Part shown: positions 26,749 to 36,748 of the stretch, piece after piece
Position numbering within the stretch: position 1 is the first letter of the stretch
How the letters are laid out: every line of letters begins with the position of its first letter
Assembly (NCBI GenBank): GCA_965230755.1
Contig: CBDDLT010000024.1
Span: 124,001-188,000, forward strand
Reading direction: 5' to 3'
DNA from: DATFJT01 sp965230755
Lineage (GTDB): Bacteria > Bacteroidota > Bacteroidia > Chitinophagales > Saprospiraceae
DNA: 64,000 bases
Notes under the pieces: generated by a model
Database searches by the model: none
What the model was told of the DNA's origin: nothing
What the model saw: the letters and a program-made list of their open reading frames with translations, nothing else
Position numbers and translations under genes: made by a program

Positions 26749-28779
26749 ATGGCAGATAAAAAACACATACACCAGTTTGATAGTAACGGCAAACAAATCT
26801 GTTGCTCATTAGAGGAAAAAATAGATGCGAAGACGCCACCACCTTTGTTGAATACAGCACATAGTATAGATGATGGTCACGACCATTCACACGATCACTC
26901 ACATAGTCATTCACACGAAGGATGGAAGGAATATCTGCCAGCAATTATCAGTTTTGTCTTATTAGTTTCTGGTATAGCAATGGATTACTTTGATATTACC
27001 TTTTTTAAAAGTTGGGTGCGATTAGTCTGGTATGTGGTGGCATACATTCCTGTAGGTTTTCCAGTAATAAAAATGGGTTTAAATGCTTTAAAAAAAGGAG
27101 AAGTTTTTACGGAGTTTTTCTTAATGAGTGTTGCTACAATAGGTGCTTTTGGCATTGGTGAATATCCAGAAGGAGTTGCAGTAATGTTATTCTATGCAGT
27201 TGGTGAATTATTTCAAGGTGCAGCAGTAAGAAGAGCTAAAGATAATATCAAAGCTCTTTTGGATGTTAGACCCAAAATCACCAATGTATTTCGCAATGGA
27301 TATTTTGTAGAAGTAAATCCTAATGAAGTAAGTATTGATGAAACAATACAAGTAAAAGTTGGTGAAAAAGTACCCTTAGACGGCACTTTGCTTTCTGCAA
27401 AAGCAAGTTTAAATACCGCAGCATTAACAGGAGAAAGCAAGCCACAGAATATTTTGAAAGGAGAAAATGTTTTGGCGGGTTCTATCAATATGGAAGGTGT
27501 AATTGAAGTCAAAACCACCAAATTATTTAACGATAGTTCAGTAGCGAAAATATTAGAGCTGGTACAAAATGCGACCTCCAAAAAAGCAAAGACAGAATTG
27601 CTTATCAGAAGGTTGGCAAAAGTATATACACCTATTGTTGTCTACCTAGCTATTGCAGTCTGTCTTCTACCTTACTTTTTTATAGAAGATTATGTATTCC
27701 AGGATTGGTTATATAGAGCCTTGATTTTCTTAGTAATTTCTTGTCCTTGTGCTTTGGTTATATCTATCCCGTTGGGTTATTTCGGTGGCTTGGGTGCAGC
27801 TTCCAAAAACGGTATTCTCTTTAAAGGTGCAACCTATATGGATAAGTTGAAAGAAGTGAATACAATAGTAATGGATAAAACTGGAACCGTTACCAAAGGG
27901 ATTTTCAAAATAAGTAAAATTGAAACATTCGGTAACTGGAAAGAAGAAAATTTAATGCCACTACTCTTAGCTATTGAATCTAAATCCACTCACCCCATAG
28001 CGAAAGCAATAATGGAATATCAAACAAACCAACCAATACCTGAAGCGACAAAAATTAAAGAAATAGCAGGAAAGGGATTGACAGGTTTAGTTGAAGGAAA
28101 AAACGTAGTAGTTGGAAATCAGAAATTGATGCAACAGTTCAATATCATTACTCCACCCGAAATTGAAGAAATAGTAGAATCAAATGTCTTGATTGGAATA
28201 AACGGAGAGTTTGTAGGATTTGTAACTATTGCGGATGAATTAAAGGAAGATGCTAAAGAAACAATTGAAGCATTAAAAAAGGAAGGCATTAATAATATAA
28301 TGATGTTATCGGGTGACAAGAATAGCATTACTCAAAGGGTTGCCAAAATACTTGGTATTTCAAGAGCAAAAGGCGGATTGCTACCAGAAGATAAATTGAA
28401 TGAAGTAGAACTACTTAAAAAAGACCTCACAAAAAAAGTAGCTTTCATAGGAGATGGTATCAATGATGCTCCCGTATTAGCAGCAAGTGATGTAGGTATT
28501 GCTATGGGAGCAATGGGAAGTGATGTAGCCATTGAAACAGCAGATGTTATCATACAAACCGACCAGCCTTCAAAAGTGGTATCAGGAATTAAAATCGCAA
28601 AATCCACTCAAAGAATCATTTGGCAAAATATTTTTTTAGCCTTCGGGATTAAGATTATTGTTCTCATATTAGGTGCAGGCGGTTTAGCCACAATGTGGGA
28701 AGCAGTATTTGCAGATGTAGGAGTAGCACTGTTGGCTATTCTAAATGCGGTTAGGTTGCAAAGAATGAAATGGGAATAA
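26749..28779 (+). CDS. P1B-type heavy-metal ATPase, Zn/Cd class
   Basis: In this 676-residue protein, the N-terminal metal-binding HMA domain is replaced by a His-rich stretch (DDGHDHSHDHSHSHSHEG, residues 43-60). Conserved features are SCPCALVISIPLG (metal-binding CPC), MDKTGTVTKG (phosphorylated Asp), STHPIAKAI (HP locus) and GDGINDAPVL. The last membrane helices contain ADVGVALLAILNAVRL. CPC(x4)SxP with DxG is the P1B-2 signature for Zn, Cd and Pb export. The regulator gene's ATG overlaps its stop (TAATG). Confidence 0.93.
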   Translation: MADKKHIHQFDSNGKQICCSLEEKIDAKTPPPLLNTAHSIDDGHDHSHDHSHSHSHEGWKEYLPAIISFVLLVSGIAMDYFDITFFKSWVRLVWYVVAYIPVGFPVIKMGLNALKKGEVFTEFFLMSVATIGAFGIGEYPEGVAVMLFYAVGELFQGAAVRRAKDNIKALLDVRPKITNVFRNGYFVEVNPNEVSIDETIQVKVGEKVPLDGTLLSAKASLNTAALTGESKPQNILKGENVLAGSINMEGVIEVKTTKLFNDSSVAKILELVQNATSKKAKTELLIRRLAKVYTPIVVYLAIAVCLLPYFFIEDYVFQDWLYRALIFLVISCPCALVISIPLGYFGGLGAASKNGILFKGATYMDKLKEVNTIVMDKTGTVTKGIFKISKIETFGNWKEENLMPLLLAIESKSTHPIAKAIMEYQTNQPIPEATKIKEIAGKGLTGLVEGKNVVVGNQKLMQQFNIITPPEIEEIVESNVLIGINGEFVGFVTIADELKEDAKETIEALKKEGINNIMMLSGDKNSITQRVAKILGISRAKGGLLPEDKLNEVELLKKDLTKKVAFIGDGINDAPVLAASDVGIAMGAMGSDVAIETADVIIQTDQPSKVVSGIKIAKSTQRIIWQNIFLAFGIKIIVLILGAGGLATMWEAVFADVGVALLAILNAVRLQRMKWE

Positions 28780-29348
28780 TGGAAATACTCCAAATAAAAA
28801 ATATGGTTTGTCCTCGATGCTTGAGCAGTGTTCGGACTATTCTCAATGATATGCAGATCGAATACAAACGTATAGAATTGGGTATAGTGGAACTAAATAA
28901 AGAGATTAGCGAAGATCAAAAGGAGAACCTTTCCAATAAACTTCAAACACAGGGATTTGAGTTACTAAGTAATGAAGAATCTAAGGTCATTAACGCAATA
29001 AAGTCTTTTGTCATTAACAAAGTACATTATACAGATGCCGGTCAACAATCAAATCACAACCTCTCTGATGAACTCAGTAAGGAATTGCATACAAACTATT
29101 CAAAATTGAGTAAAACCTTCTCTCGAGTAGAAGGCATTACAATAGAACAATATCTACTGCAACAACGAATAGAAAAGGTAAAAGAATTATTGAGTTATGA
29201 AGAAAAAACCATTTCCGAAATAGCTTTTGACCTGGGTTATAGTAGCACCGCTCACCTTTCAGCTCAATTCAAAAAGATCACCGGAATGCCACCTTCGGCA
29301 TTTAAAAAGATCACGAAGAACCGAAGAAAATCACTTGACGACATTTAG
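28779..29348 (+). CDS. AraC-type regulator with N-terminal HMA-like CxxC metal domain
   Basis: The 189-residue protein has an HMA-like fold in residues 1-70 (MEILQIKNMVCPRCLSSV, matching the MxCxxC metal loop of copper chaperones). The AraC double helix-turn-helix occupies 95-185 (LSKTFSRVEGITIEQYLLQQRIEKVKELL; ISEIAFDLGYSSTAHLSAQFKKITGMPPSAF). I infer that metal binding by the CxxC controls DNA binding. It closes the divalent-metal operon and precedes the copper operon, so it could regulate either; the copper-type loop points to the downstream operon. Confidence 0.85.
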   Translation: MEILQIKNMVCPRCLSSVRTILNDMQIEYKRIELGIVELNKEISEDQKENLSNKLQTQGFELLSNEESKVINAIKSFVINKVHYTDAGQQSNHNLSDELSKELHTNYSKLSKTFSRVEGITIEQYLLQQRIEKVKELLSYEEKTISEIAFDLGYSSTAHLSAQFKKITGMPPSAFKKITKNRRKSLDDI

Positions 29349-29408
29349 TATTTCCAAATAATATAAAGATTTGCCAAAACGTTATAATCGATAGTCCTAA
29401 TAGATTCT

Positions 29409-29416
29409 TATCTTTG
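29409..29416 (+). promoter_or_regulatory. Probable -7 promoter element of the copper operon
   Basis: TATCTTTG matches TAnnTTTG and is identical to the box upstream of the first metal operon (20155). The next ATG is at 29423. No convincing -33 TTG is seen at 19-21 bp, so activation (for instance by the AraC-type protein) may be required. Confidence 0.45.
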
Positions 29417-29422
29417 TAAACA

Positions 29423-29881
29423 ATGACAAAAAGTCTTTCACATAGAATTGCCGCCATATCAATGGCATTGTTGATGTTACTATCATCAACAGGATTCTCT
29501 ATGGATGTGCATTATTGTCAAGACCAATTAAAGGGTATCAGCCTATTCGGAGAAGCTAAATCCTGCCACGAGAAGCAAGAAAATCCACCCTGCCACCAGA
29601 CAAAAAAGTCTTGCCATCACCAAGAAGATGATGGTGTAACCAAGGTAGATAAAGATAACTGTTGTCATAATGAAACGGTTGTCATTGAGAATTCAGATTT
29701 AGATGCCACTCCTACTCAAATAGCTGCTTCTCAAGATATTCAATTAGACTTTGTAGCTGCTTTTATAGCAGTATATGTATTTAACTATAGTGTGCGAGCT
29801 GATTATCAGCCTTATGCACAATATAAACCACCCTTACCGGATAGAGACATTCAGGTACTCTATCAGACCTTCCTTATTTGA
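29423..29881 (+). CDS. HYC_CC_PP-family copper-operon protein
   Basis: The 152-residue protein has an N-terminal signal/membrane segment followed by the diagnostic MDVHYCQDQLKG (HYC). Cys/His-rich clusters follow (KSCHEKQENPPCHQTKKSCHHQ, DNCCHNE; CC), with the C-terminal YKPPLPDRD (PP). This is the signature that names the family. It is probably a periplasmic or membrane copper-binding accessory protein, and it heads the CusA operon. Confidence 0.85.
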   Translation: MTKSLSHRIAAISMALLMLLSSTGFSMDVHYCQDQLKGISLFGEAKSCHEKQENPPCHQTKKSCHHQEDDGVTKVDKDNCCHNETVVIENSDLDATPTQIAASQDIQLDFVAAFIAVYVFNYSVRADYQPYAQYKPPLPDRDIQVLYQTFLI

Positions 29882-29967
29882 TTCATTCATTTTCATTGAT
29901 GCTTCATACCGCTGAATAGCAGTATGGCCTATTCCTATTTGTAAAATTCTAAGAATGAAAATGAATA

Positions 29968-32900
29968 ATGTTAAATCAAATAATCAAATTTTTTATAGAC
30001 AATAAGCTTGTCGCTTGGTTGCTACTGTTACTATTTATTGGATGGGGCGTTGTCACCGCACCTTTTGACCTTGGTGTCGATAGTTTGCCTCGTGACCCTG
30101 TAGCAGTTGATGCTATACCCGATATTGGAGAGAACCAACAGATCGTTTTCACCAAGTGGATGGGAAGGTCGCCACAAGATGTAGAAGACCAAATTACCTA
30201 TCCTCTAACAACTTCTTTATTGGGTATTCCTGGAGTAAAAAGCATACGGAGTAATTCAATGTTTGGCTTCTCCAGTATTTATGTCATTTTCGATGAAGGT
30301 GTGGAATTTTATTGGAGTAGAAGTAGAATACTTGAAAAACTAAACTCTCTACCTGCCAATCTCCTGCCCAACGATGTACAGCCCACCCTGGGTCCAGATG
30401 CAACCGCTTTAGGACAAATTTACTGGTACACTTTAGAAGGCAGAGACGAACAAGGCAATCCTACTGGTGGTTGGGATTTACACGAGTTGCGTTCCATTCA
30501 AGATTTCTATGTGCGGTTTGGCTTGTCTTCCGCTTCAGGTGTTTCAGAAGTAGCTTCCATAGGTGGCTTTGTTCAGGAATATCAAGTGGATGTTATACCA
30601 GACAAAATGAGAGTATATGGCATTACCCTTAATCAAGTAATGAAAGCCATAAAAGAAAGCAACTTAGACATTGGTGCTCAAACACTTGAAATCAATCTTG
30701 CCGAATACTTTGTCAGGGGCTTAGGGTATGTAAAATCCATTGAAGATATTGAAAATGCTGTAGTCACAGCCACCGATAACGTACCTATTCGCATTAAGGA
30801 CATTGCCGTAGTAAATATTGGCCCAGCTACTCGCAGGGGAGTTTTAGACAAATCAGGTGCAGAAGCTGTTGGTGGTGTGGTAGTAGCAAGATATGGAGCA
30901 AATCCATTAGAAGTAATTAATAATGTAAAGGTCAAAATTGATGAAATAGCTCCCGGATTACCTACTAAGACATTAGCTGATGGCACAGTTTCACAAGTGA
31001 CGGTTGTCCCATTCTATGATAGAACAGATTTGATCAATGAGACCTTAGGCACTTTAGAAGAAGCAATTGGGTTACAAATACTTATTACCATAATCGTGGT
31101 GATTTTGATGCTACTCAATTTAAGGTCGTCATTGTTGGTGGCAGGGTCGCTACCCGTAGCTGTCTTAATGTGCTTTATTGCTATGCGATACTTTGGTGTC
31201 GATGCGAATATTGTGGCTTTATCAGGTATTGCTATCGCTATTGGTACAATGGTCGATATGGGAATTGTCCTTACGGAAAGTATGGCCACACATATCAAAA
31301 AAGCTCCACCAAACCAATCCATTTCAATTACGATTTACAATGCCACCACCGAAGTTGCCTCAGCAGTTATTACAGCAGTAGCTACTACGGTTGTAAGTTT
31401 CTTGCCGGTGTTTACTATGGTAGCCGCAGAAGGTAAACTATTCAGACCATTGGCATTTACTAAAACCTTTGCCCTTATAGCTTCGATAGTTGTAGCTATT
31501 ACCATAGTCCCGCCATTGGCAGCTCAGTTGTTTGGGATTAAAACAAAGTCTAAATGGCTGTCTATTGGGTATAATATTGGATTGGTGGCATTAAGCATTT
31601 TCCTATTATTTGGTCAGTTTTATTATTTAGGAATAATTGGCCTTGTAGTTGGCATAACGGGAATAATTAGTTATTGGTTAAAGTCATTTCGGAATGGAAA
31701 ATTCCATTCCTATTTTGAAATAGCAAGAAACATAGTCTATGCTTTATTAGTTGCTTGGCTTTTAGCCAAAATATGGATGCCGCTTGGTGTTACCAAAACC
31801 GTGCTAACAAACTTCCTCTTTGTTTCCATTATATCAGGTGTCTTAATTGGAAGCTTCTATATAGTTATTCATTTCTATGAAAATATATTACGCTTTTTAC
31901 TAAAGGTAAAATTGCTATTTCTTTTGCTTGTTGGCAGCCTAATTTTCTTTGGCATTCAAATCGCAAAAAATACAGGTCAGGAATTTATGCCTGCCTTAGA
32001 TGAAGGGTCATTTTTACTAATGCCTACTTCTATGCCTCATTCTGGAATGCAAATGAATGTAGCCAATTTAAGAGCATTGGATATGGCAGTTACGGCAATA
32101 CCCGAAGTAGAAACAGTAGTTGGCAAAGCAGGACGGGTGGAAAGTGCTTTAGATCCTGCTCCAATGTCAATGTATGAAAATGTAATACTTTATAAGTCGG
32201 AATATATGACTGATTCAGATGGTCACCGTATGCGATTTAAGCAAGACAACAACGGAAAATTTGTACTGGCAAAAGGTGGAGCAATAGCATACAAAAAAGC
32301 ATTATCGAGTGGTGTTCAAATCAGCGATTTAGTACAAGATGATAAAGGGTCGTATTTCCGCCAATGGAGAGAGCATATATATTCTCCTGATGATATTTGG
32401 GACGAAATAGTAAAAGCGACCAATCTCCCCGGTGTTACTTCTGCACCCAAATTACAGCCCATAGAAACCCGCTTGGTAATGCTTCAAACAGGAATGAGAG
32501 CACCTATGGGCATAAAGGTCAAAGGTTCTGATTTAGAAACTATAGAAACCTTTGGATTGGAATTGGAAAAACACTTGAAAAATGTTGAAGGAGTAAAAGC
32601 CCCTGCCGTATTTGCTGAACGGATTGTGGGCAAGCCCTATATGTTGTTTGACATAGACCGTGAAAAAATAAGTCGTTACGGTTTGTCAATTGTTGATGTT
32701 CAAAAGCAGTTACAAGCCACCGTAGGTGGAATGGTGATGACCTCTACTGTCGAAGGCAGAGAAAGGTATGGCATTCGGTTGAGATACCCAAGAGAATTGC
32801 GAGACGACCCAAGCACGCTAAATAACATTTTAGTTTCGGCTTCTAACGGGCTACAAATTCCGCTGGGAGATTTGGTAGAGATTAAATACGAACAAGGACC

Positions 32901-33705
32901 ACAAGCCATAAAAAGCGAAGATGGTTTTTTAGTAGGCTATGTATTATTTGATAAAGAACAGGGCTTTGCCGAAGTGGAAGTCGTGAACAATGCACAGAAT
33001 TTTTTGCAAAACAAAATTGATGATGGAGAATTGATATTGCCGGCAGGAATCAATTACAAATTCGCAGGAAACTATGAACAACAAGTAAGAGCCAATAAAC
33101 GACTATCCATTGTCATTCCCATTGCATTGGCTTTAATTTTTCTAATTCTTTACTTCCAATTCAGTTCCGTTACCACTTCTTTGATGGTATTCTCAGGTGT
33201 GTTCGTAGCATTCTCAGGGGGATTTATAATGATATGGTTATATGGTCAGCCCTGGTTTATGGATTTTGATGTTTTAGGCACCAATATGCGAGACCTATTT
33301 CAAATGAAATCCATTAATCTAAGTGTGGCGGTATGGGTCGGGTTTTTAGCCTTGTTTGGTATTGCTACAGACGATGGTGTGTTAGTGGCTACATTTTTAA
33401 GAGATAGTTTCAAAAGGAATACACCTTCCACAGTTCCGCAAATTAGAGATGCGGTTGTTGAAGGTGGTTTACGTAGAGTGAAGCCCGCTATGATGACAAC
33501 AGCCACCACCATATTGGCACTGTTACCTGTACTCACTTCAACCGGACGTGGAGCGGATATTATGCTGCCAATGGCCATTCCTTCCTTCGGTGGAATGACC
33601 CTGCAAGTAATTACAATGTTCACCGTACCAGTACTTTATTCCTTATGGAAAGAAGTACAACTTAAATTTTCTAAGAATACTCAAATGATGACAGATGAAA
33701 ACTAA
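29968..33705 (+). CDS. cusA: CusA-type Cu/Ag RND efflux permease
   Basis: The 1245-residue permease has 12 transmembrane segments, with extra hydrophobic segments near residues 530-650 that make it longer than typical CusA (about 1045). Typical features are VDAIPDIGENQQIVFTKW, the Met-rich porter site MPTSMPHSGMQM and LVMLQTGMRAPMGIKV, and the second RND bundle. The Met-rich loop corresponds to the Cu(I)/Ag(I) shuttle site and contrasts with the acidic loop of the CzcA-like pump in the same island. The TolC-family gene overlaps its 3' end by 11 nt. Confidence 0.92.
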   Translation: MLNQIIKFFIDNKLVAWLLLLLFIGWGVVTAPFDLGVDSLPRDPVAVDAIPDIGENQQIVFTKWMGRSPQDVEDQITYPLTTSLLGIPGVKSIRSNSMFGFSSIYVIFDEGVEFYWSRSRILEKLNSLPANLLPNDVQPTLGPDATALGQIYWYTLEGRDEQGNPTGGWDLHELRSIQDFYVRFGLSSASGVSEVASIGGFVQEYQVDVIPDKMRVYGITLNQVMKAIKESNLDIGAQTLEINLAEYFVRGLGYVKSIEDIENAVVTATDNVPIRIKDIAVVNIGPATRRGVLDKSGAEAVGGVVVARYGANPLEVINNVKVKIDEIAPGLPTKTLADGTVSQVTVVPFYDRTDLINETLGTLEEAIGLQILITIIVVILMLLNLRSSLLVAGSLPVAVLMCFIAMRYFGVDANIVALSGIAIAIGTMVDMGIVLTESMATHIKKAPPNQSISITIYNATTEVASAVITAVATTVVSFLPVFTMVAAEGKLFRPLAFTKTFALIASIVVAITIVPPLAAQLFGIKTKSKWLSIGYNIGLVALSIFLLFGQFYYLGIIGLVVGITGIISYWLKSFRNGKFHSYFEIARNIVYALLVAWLLAKIWMPLGVTKTVLTNFLFVSIISGVLIGSFYIVIHFYENILRFLLKVKLLFLLLVGSLIFFGIQIAKNTGQEFMPALDEGSFLLMPTSMPHSGMQMNVANLRALDMAVTAIPEVETVVGKAGRVESALDPAPMSMYENVILYKSEYMTDSDGHRMRFKQDNNGKFVLAKGGAIAYKKALSSGVQISDLVQDDKGSYFRQWREHIYSPDDIWDEIVKATNLPGVTSAPKLQPIETRLVMLQTGMRAPMGIKVKGSDLETIETFGLELEKHLKNVEGVKAPAVFAERIVGKPYMLFDIDREKISRYGLSIVDVQKQLQATVGGMVMTSTVEGRERYGIRLRYPRELRDDPSTLNNILVSASNGLQIPLGDLVEIKYEQGPQAIKSEDGFLVGYVLFDKEQGFAEVEVVNNAQNFLQNKIDDGELILPAGINYKFAGNYEQQVRANKRLSIVIPIALALIFLILYFQFSSVTTSLMVFSGVFVAFSGGFIMIWLYGQPWFMDFDVLGTNMRDLFQMKSINLSVAVWVGFLALFGIATDDGVLVATFLRDSFKRNTPSTVPQIRDAVVEGGLRRVKPAMMTTATTILALLPVLTSTGRGADIMLPMAIPSFGGMTLQVITMFTVPVLYSLWKEVQLKFSKNTQMMTDEN

Positions 33706-34933
33706 ATATATAATTATAGCGACTTTATTACTGACCTCCACCTTCAACGTAAAAGCACAGACTTTGGATAGTCTGTTAAAAAAGGCATACGATAATAACC
33801 CTACTCTTAAAGCAATACAGTTAGAATACGAAGCGGCTCTGCAAAAGGGACCACAGGTCAGTCAACTGCCAGACCCAACTGTTGGTGTTGGAGTTCCCAT
33901 ACTTCGCCCTGAGACAAGACTTGGGGGGCAAGTACTGAGTGTTTCTGCCAGTCAAATGTTTCCTTGGTTTGGTACGCTAAAAGCAAAGGAAGATGTCGCC
34001 CTAACAATGGCAAAGTCTAAATATGAGCGAATAGCTGCTGAACGATTAGACATAGATTACCAGATCAAAACAGCTTACTTCAATCTATATCTATTACAAG
34101 AACAGCAAAAAATCATTCAGAAGAACATTCGAATTTTCGAAACCATTGAAAAGGTGGCCTTGGCAAAAGTAGAAAGTGGGAAATCCATTGCTTCTGATGT
34201 TCTCACGGTTCGGATTAAAATAGAAGAACTTAACCAACAAATTCAAATACTCGAAGAACAGAAACTGGCTTATACGGCAACTATAAATGAAGCAGTAAAC
34301 AATCCCCTCAACTCTGCTATTCAGATTGATACAACACAAATAACAATAGCAGAAATAGAATATAACATAGAACAATTCAGGAATAATATTCAGGCCAATC
34401 ACCCATTGATCAAACAACTCGATTGGAATATAGAAACGTCTAACAAAGCACTTGCATTAAATACTTTGGCCGGCAAGCCTTCATTTGGTGTAGGCTTAGA
34501 TTATAGTTTGGTCACTGGCAGAACGGATGCAATTCCAGTTAATAATGGCCGAGATATTCTGATACCAAAAGTAATGGTATCTATTCCAATTTATCGCAAA
34601 AAATACGCTGCCAAGAAAGAAGAAGAAAGTCTCAAACAACAGGCATTTGAGTTTCAAAAGGAAAATTTGACCAATAGAATGATTAGCAGTATTCAAGGCT
34701 ATAAATCTGAATATGAAAGTGCAAAATTGATGTTTGAGTTGGCTAATAAACAAATTGAAATCTCTAATAGTGCTTATGACATATTATTGGCCGATTACAG
34801 TAGTAAAGGAAAGCGTTTTGACGAATTGATGAAGCTACAAAGCGACATAAATCGATACGAAATTGAGATTATTAAATCAATCGTTCAATCGCATTTAGCC
34901 AAGTTTAAAATTGAACGTTTAACAGACTTTTAA
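33695..34933 (+). CDS. TolC-family outer membrane factor (CusC role)
   Basis: The 412-residue protein has a signal peptide (YIIIATLLLTSTFNVKAQ) and two OEP repeats of long helices (about 25-200 and 220-405) with beta-strand insertions. It forms the trimeric outer-membrane channel for the Cu/Ag pump. It overlaps cusA by 11 nt and precedes cusB by 11 nt, so it belongs to the same tripartite system. Confidence 0.9.
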   Translation: MKTKYIIIATLLLTSTFNVKAQTLDSLLKKAYDNNPTLKAIQLEYEAALQKGPQVSQLPDPTVGVGVPILRPETRLGGQVLSVSASQMFPWFGTLKAKEDVALTMAKSKYERIAAERLDIDYQIKTAYFNLYLLQEQQKIIQKNIRIFETIEKVALAKVESGKSIASDVLTVRIKIEELNQQIQILEEQKLAYTATINEAVNNPLNSAIQIDTTQITIAEIEYNIEQFRNNIQANHPLIKQLDWNIETSNKALALNTLAGKPSFGVGLDYSLVTGRTDAIPVNNGRDILIPKVMVSIPIYRKKYAAKKEEESLKQQAFEFQKENLTNRMISSIQGYKSEYESAKLMFELANKQIEISNSAYDILLADYSSKGKRFDELMKLQSDINRYEIEIIKSIVQSHLAKFKIERLTDF

Positions 34934-34944
34934 AAAGAATAAGA

Positions 34945-36738
34945 ATGAAAAAGTATAAAATATATATCGTTGCCATTCTCGCATTAGCCATTGGCTTATT
35001 GATTGGATGGCTATTATTTAAGAACGGTACTCAGCCTGTCCAAGAACACAGCGAACCGAGTTCAAATCAAACTGAGTCTGAAATATGGACTTGTTCAATG
35101 CACCCACAAATTCGTCAAAATGAACCTGGAGATTGTCCAATATGTGGAATGGATTTAATTCCAGCAAGTCAAGGAAGTAGTGATAATGAAATTGGCTTTC
35201 AAATGACTGCCGATGCAATTAAGTTGGCGAATATTCAAACGACCATTATTGGGAACGCTGATGCGAATGAAGGAGCTACCTTAAAACTCAATGGTAAAAT
35301 TCAAGCCAACGAAACAAAATCTGCCAGTCTGGTTACACATATACCAGGCAGAATAGAAAAGCTGTATGTAAGCTATACAGGTGAGCAAGTAAATAAAGGA
35401 CAAAAGATTGCGACTATCTATTCACCAGAATTAATTACCGCTCAAAAGGAGCTATTAGAAGCAAAAAAAATACAGGATATAAGTCCCGGTCTCTTAACCG
35501 CAGCTAAAAACAAGTTGAAGTATTGGAAAATTGGAGAGCAGGTAATACAGGATATTTTGACTTCGGGTACTATACGGGAGAACTTTAATATTTATGCAGA
35601 CCATTCAGGTGTCGTAAACCAAAAGAGAGTTTCTGTGGGAGATTACCTATCAACTGGTGAAGTACTGTTTGACGTTCAGAATTTATATAGTCTTTGGGCT
35701 TTATTTGATGTATATGAAAATGACCTATCACAAGTTAAGATTGGTCGTAATATATACTTTACCACTCCGTCTGCTCTAAACAAAAGGTTTAAAGCAAAGA
35801 TCACTTTCGTAAATCCAGTGATTGACCCGAATACCCGTGCAGCAACAATTAGAGCAGAAGTAAGCAACACCACAGGAAAGTTGAAACCTGAAATGTTTAT
35901 TACTGGAGAACTTCAAACCTCTAAAAAGTCAGACAATCTTACCGTTCCTAAATCAGCAGTATTATGGACGGGACAACGGTCTGTTGTTTATGTAAAAATT
36001 CCTGATACAGACATTCCTTCATTTGAGTATAGAGAAATTGAAATTGCGGATGCTACGGCTTCTGGATATGCTGTTGTAAGCGGCTTAGCGTATGGCGAAG
36101 AAGTGGTGACCAATGGAGCATTTGTAATTGATGCTTCCGCACAACTAAACAATCAAGTCAGTATGATGAACAAGAATGTGATGGCGAAAAATGCTGTTCA
36201 TTCCAACCATTTACCAGATTACACAAACACGACTCCACAAATATTTAAAGAGCAACTAACAGCGATAGCAAGTACTTATCTTTTATTGAAAGATGCACTT
36301 GTTGCAAGTGATCAGCAAAAAGCAGCAGAAAATGTAAATGATATTCTTGACAATACAGAAAAAGTAGATATGTCTTTAGTCAAAGACAAGGCACATATCT
36401 ATTGGATGGAGCAATTAAAAGCAATTCAAGCTCACGGTAAGAAAATCGGTGCATCAGAAGATATAGAAGAACAACGTAAACAATTCGATTTTCTATCACA
36501 GGCACTCATTAAGTCTCTAAAAGTTTTCGGTGTGGAAGGTGACACTTTTTACGTGCAGCATTGCCCGATGGCCAATGACAATGACGGTGCTGCCTGGCTA
36601 AGTAAACACGAAAAAATTCTCAATCCATATTTCGGAGAAAAAATGCTCACTTGTGGAACAGTACAGGACACCATAGACATAAATTTCAAAAATCCACCTA
36701 TGCAAGAGCAATCAAATATAAATTCGCATAATCATTAA
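34945..36738 (+). CDS. cusB: CusB-type periplasmic adaptor with heavy-metal-binding and DUF3347-like domains
   Basis: The 597-residue protein has an N-terminal membrane anchor and then a heavy-metal-binding domain (WTCSMHPQIRQNEPGDCPICGMDLIP). The CusB lipoyl/coiled-coil/barrel core occupies about 85-410 (LVTHIPGRIEKLYVSYTGEQVNKGQKIATIYS). A C-terminal helical domain of the DUF3347 type follows (KEQLTAIASTYLLLKDALVASD ... VQHCPMANDNDGAAWLS). In the family, Met/Cys sites pass Cu(I)/Ag(I) to the pump. Confidence 0.9.
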   Translation: MKKYKIYIVAILALAIGLLIGWLLFKNGTQPVQEHSEPSSNQTESEIWTCSMHPQIRQNEPGDCPICGMDLIPASQGSSDNEIGFQMTADAIKLANIQTTIIGNADANEGATLKLNGKIQANETKSASLVTHIPGRIEKLYVSYTGEQVNKGQKIATIYSPELITAQKELLEAKKIQDISPGLLTAAKNKLKYWKIGEQVIQDILTSGTIRENFNIYADHSGVVNQKRVSVGDYLSTGEVLFDVQNLYSLWALFDVYENDLSQVKIGRNIYFTTPSALNKRFKAKITFVNPVIDPNTRAATIRAEVSNTTGKLKPEMFITGELQTSKKSDNLTVPKSAVLWTGQRSVVYVKIPDTDIPSFEYREIEIADATASGYAVVSGLAYGEEVVTNGAFVIDASAQLNNQVSMMNKNVMAKNAVHSNHLPDYTNTTPQIFKEQLTAIASTYLLLKDALVASDQQKAAENVNDILDNTEKVDMSLVKDKAHIYWMEQLKAIQAHGKKIGASEDIEEQRKQFDFLSQALIKSLKVFGVEGDTFYVQHCPMANDNDGAAWLSKHEKILNPYFGEKMLTCGTVQDTIDINFKNPPMQEQSNINSHNH

Positions 36739-36748
36739 ATAAATAGGT

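Noticed and set aside
31170..31436. Plus-strand frames inside cusA in other phases
   Set aside because: They overlap a strongly supported RND gene and encode repetitive Tyr/Cys/Ser-rich peptides typical of shadow frames.
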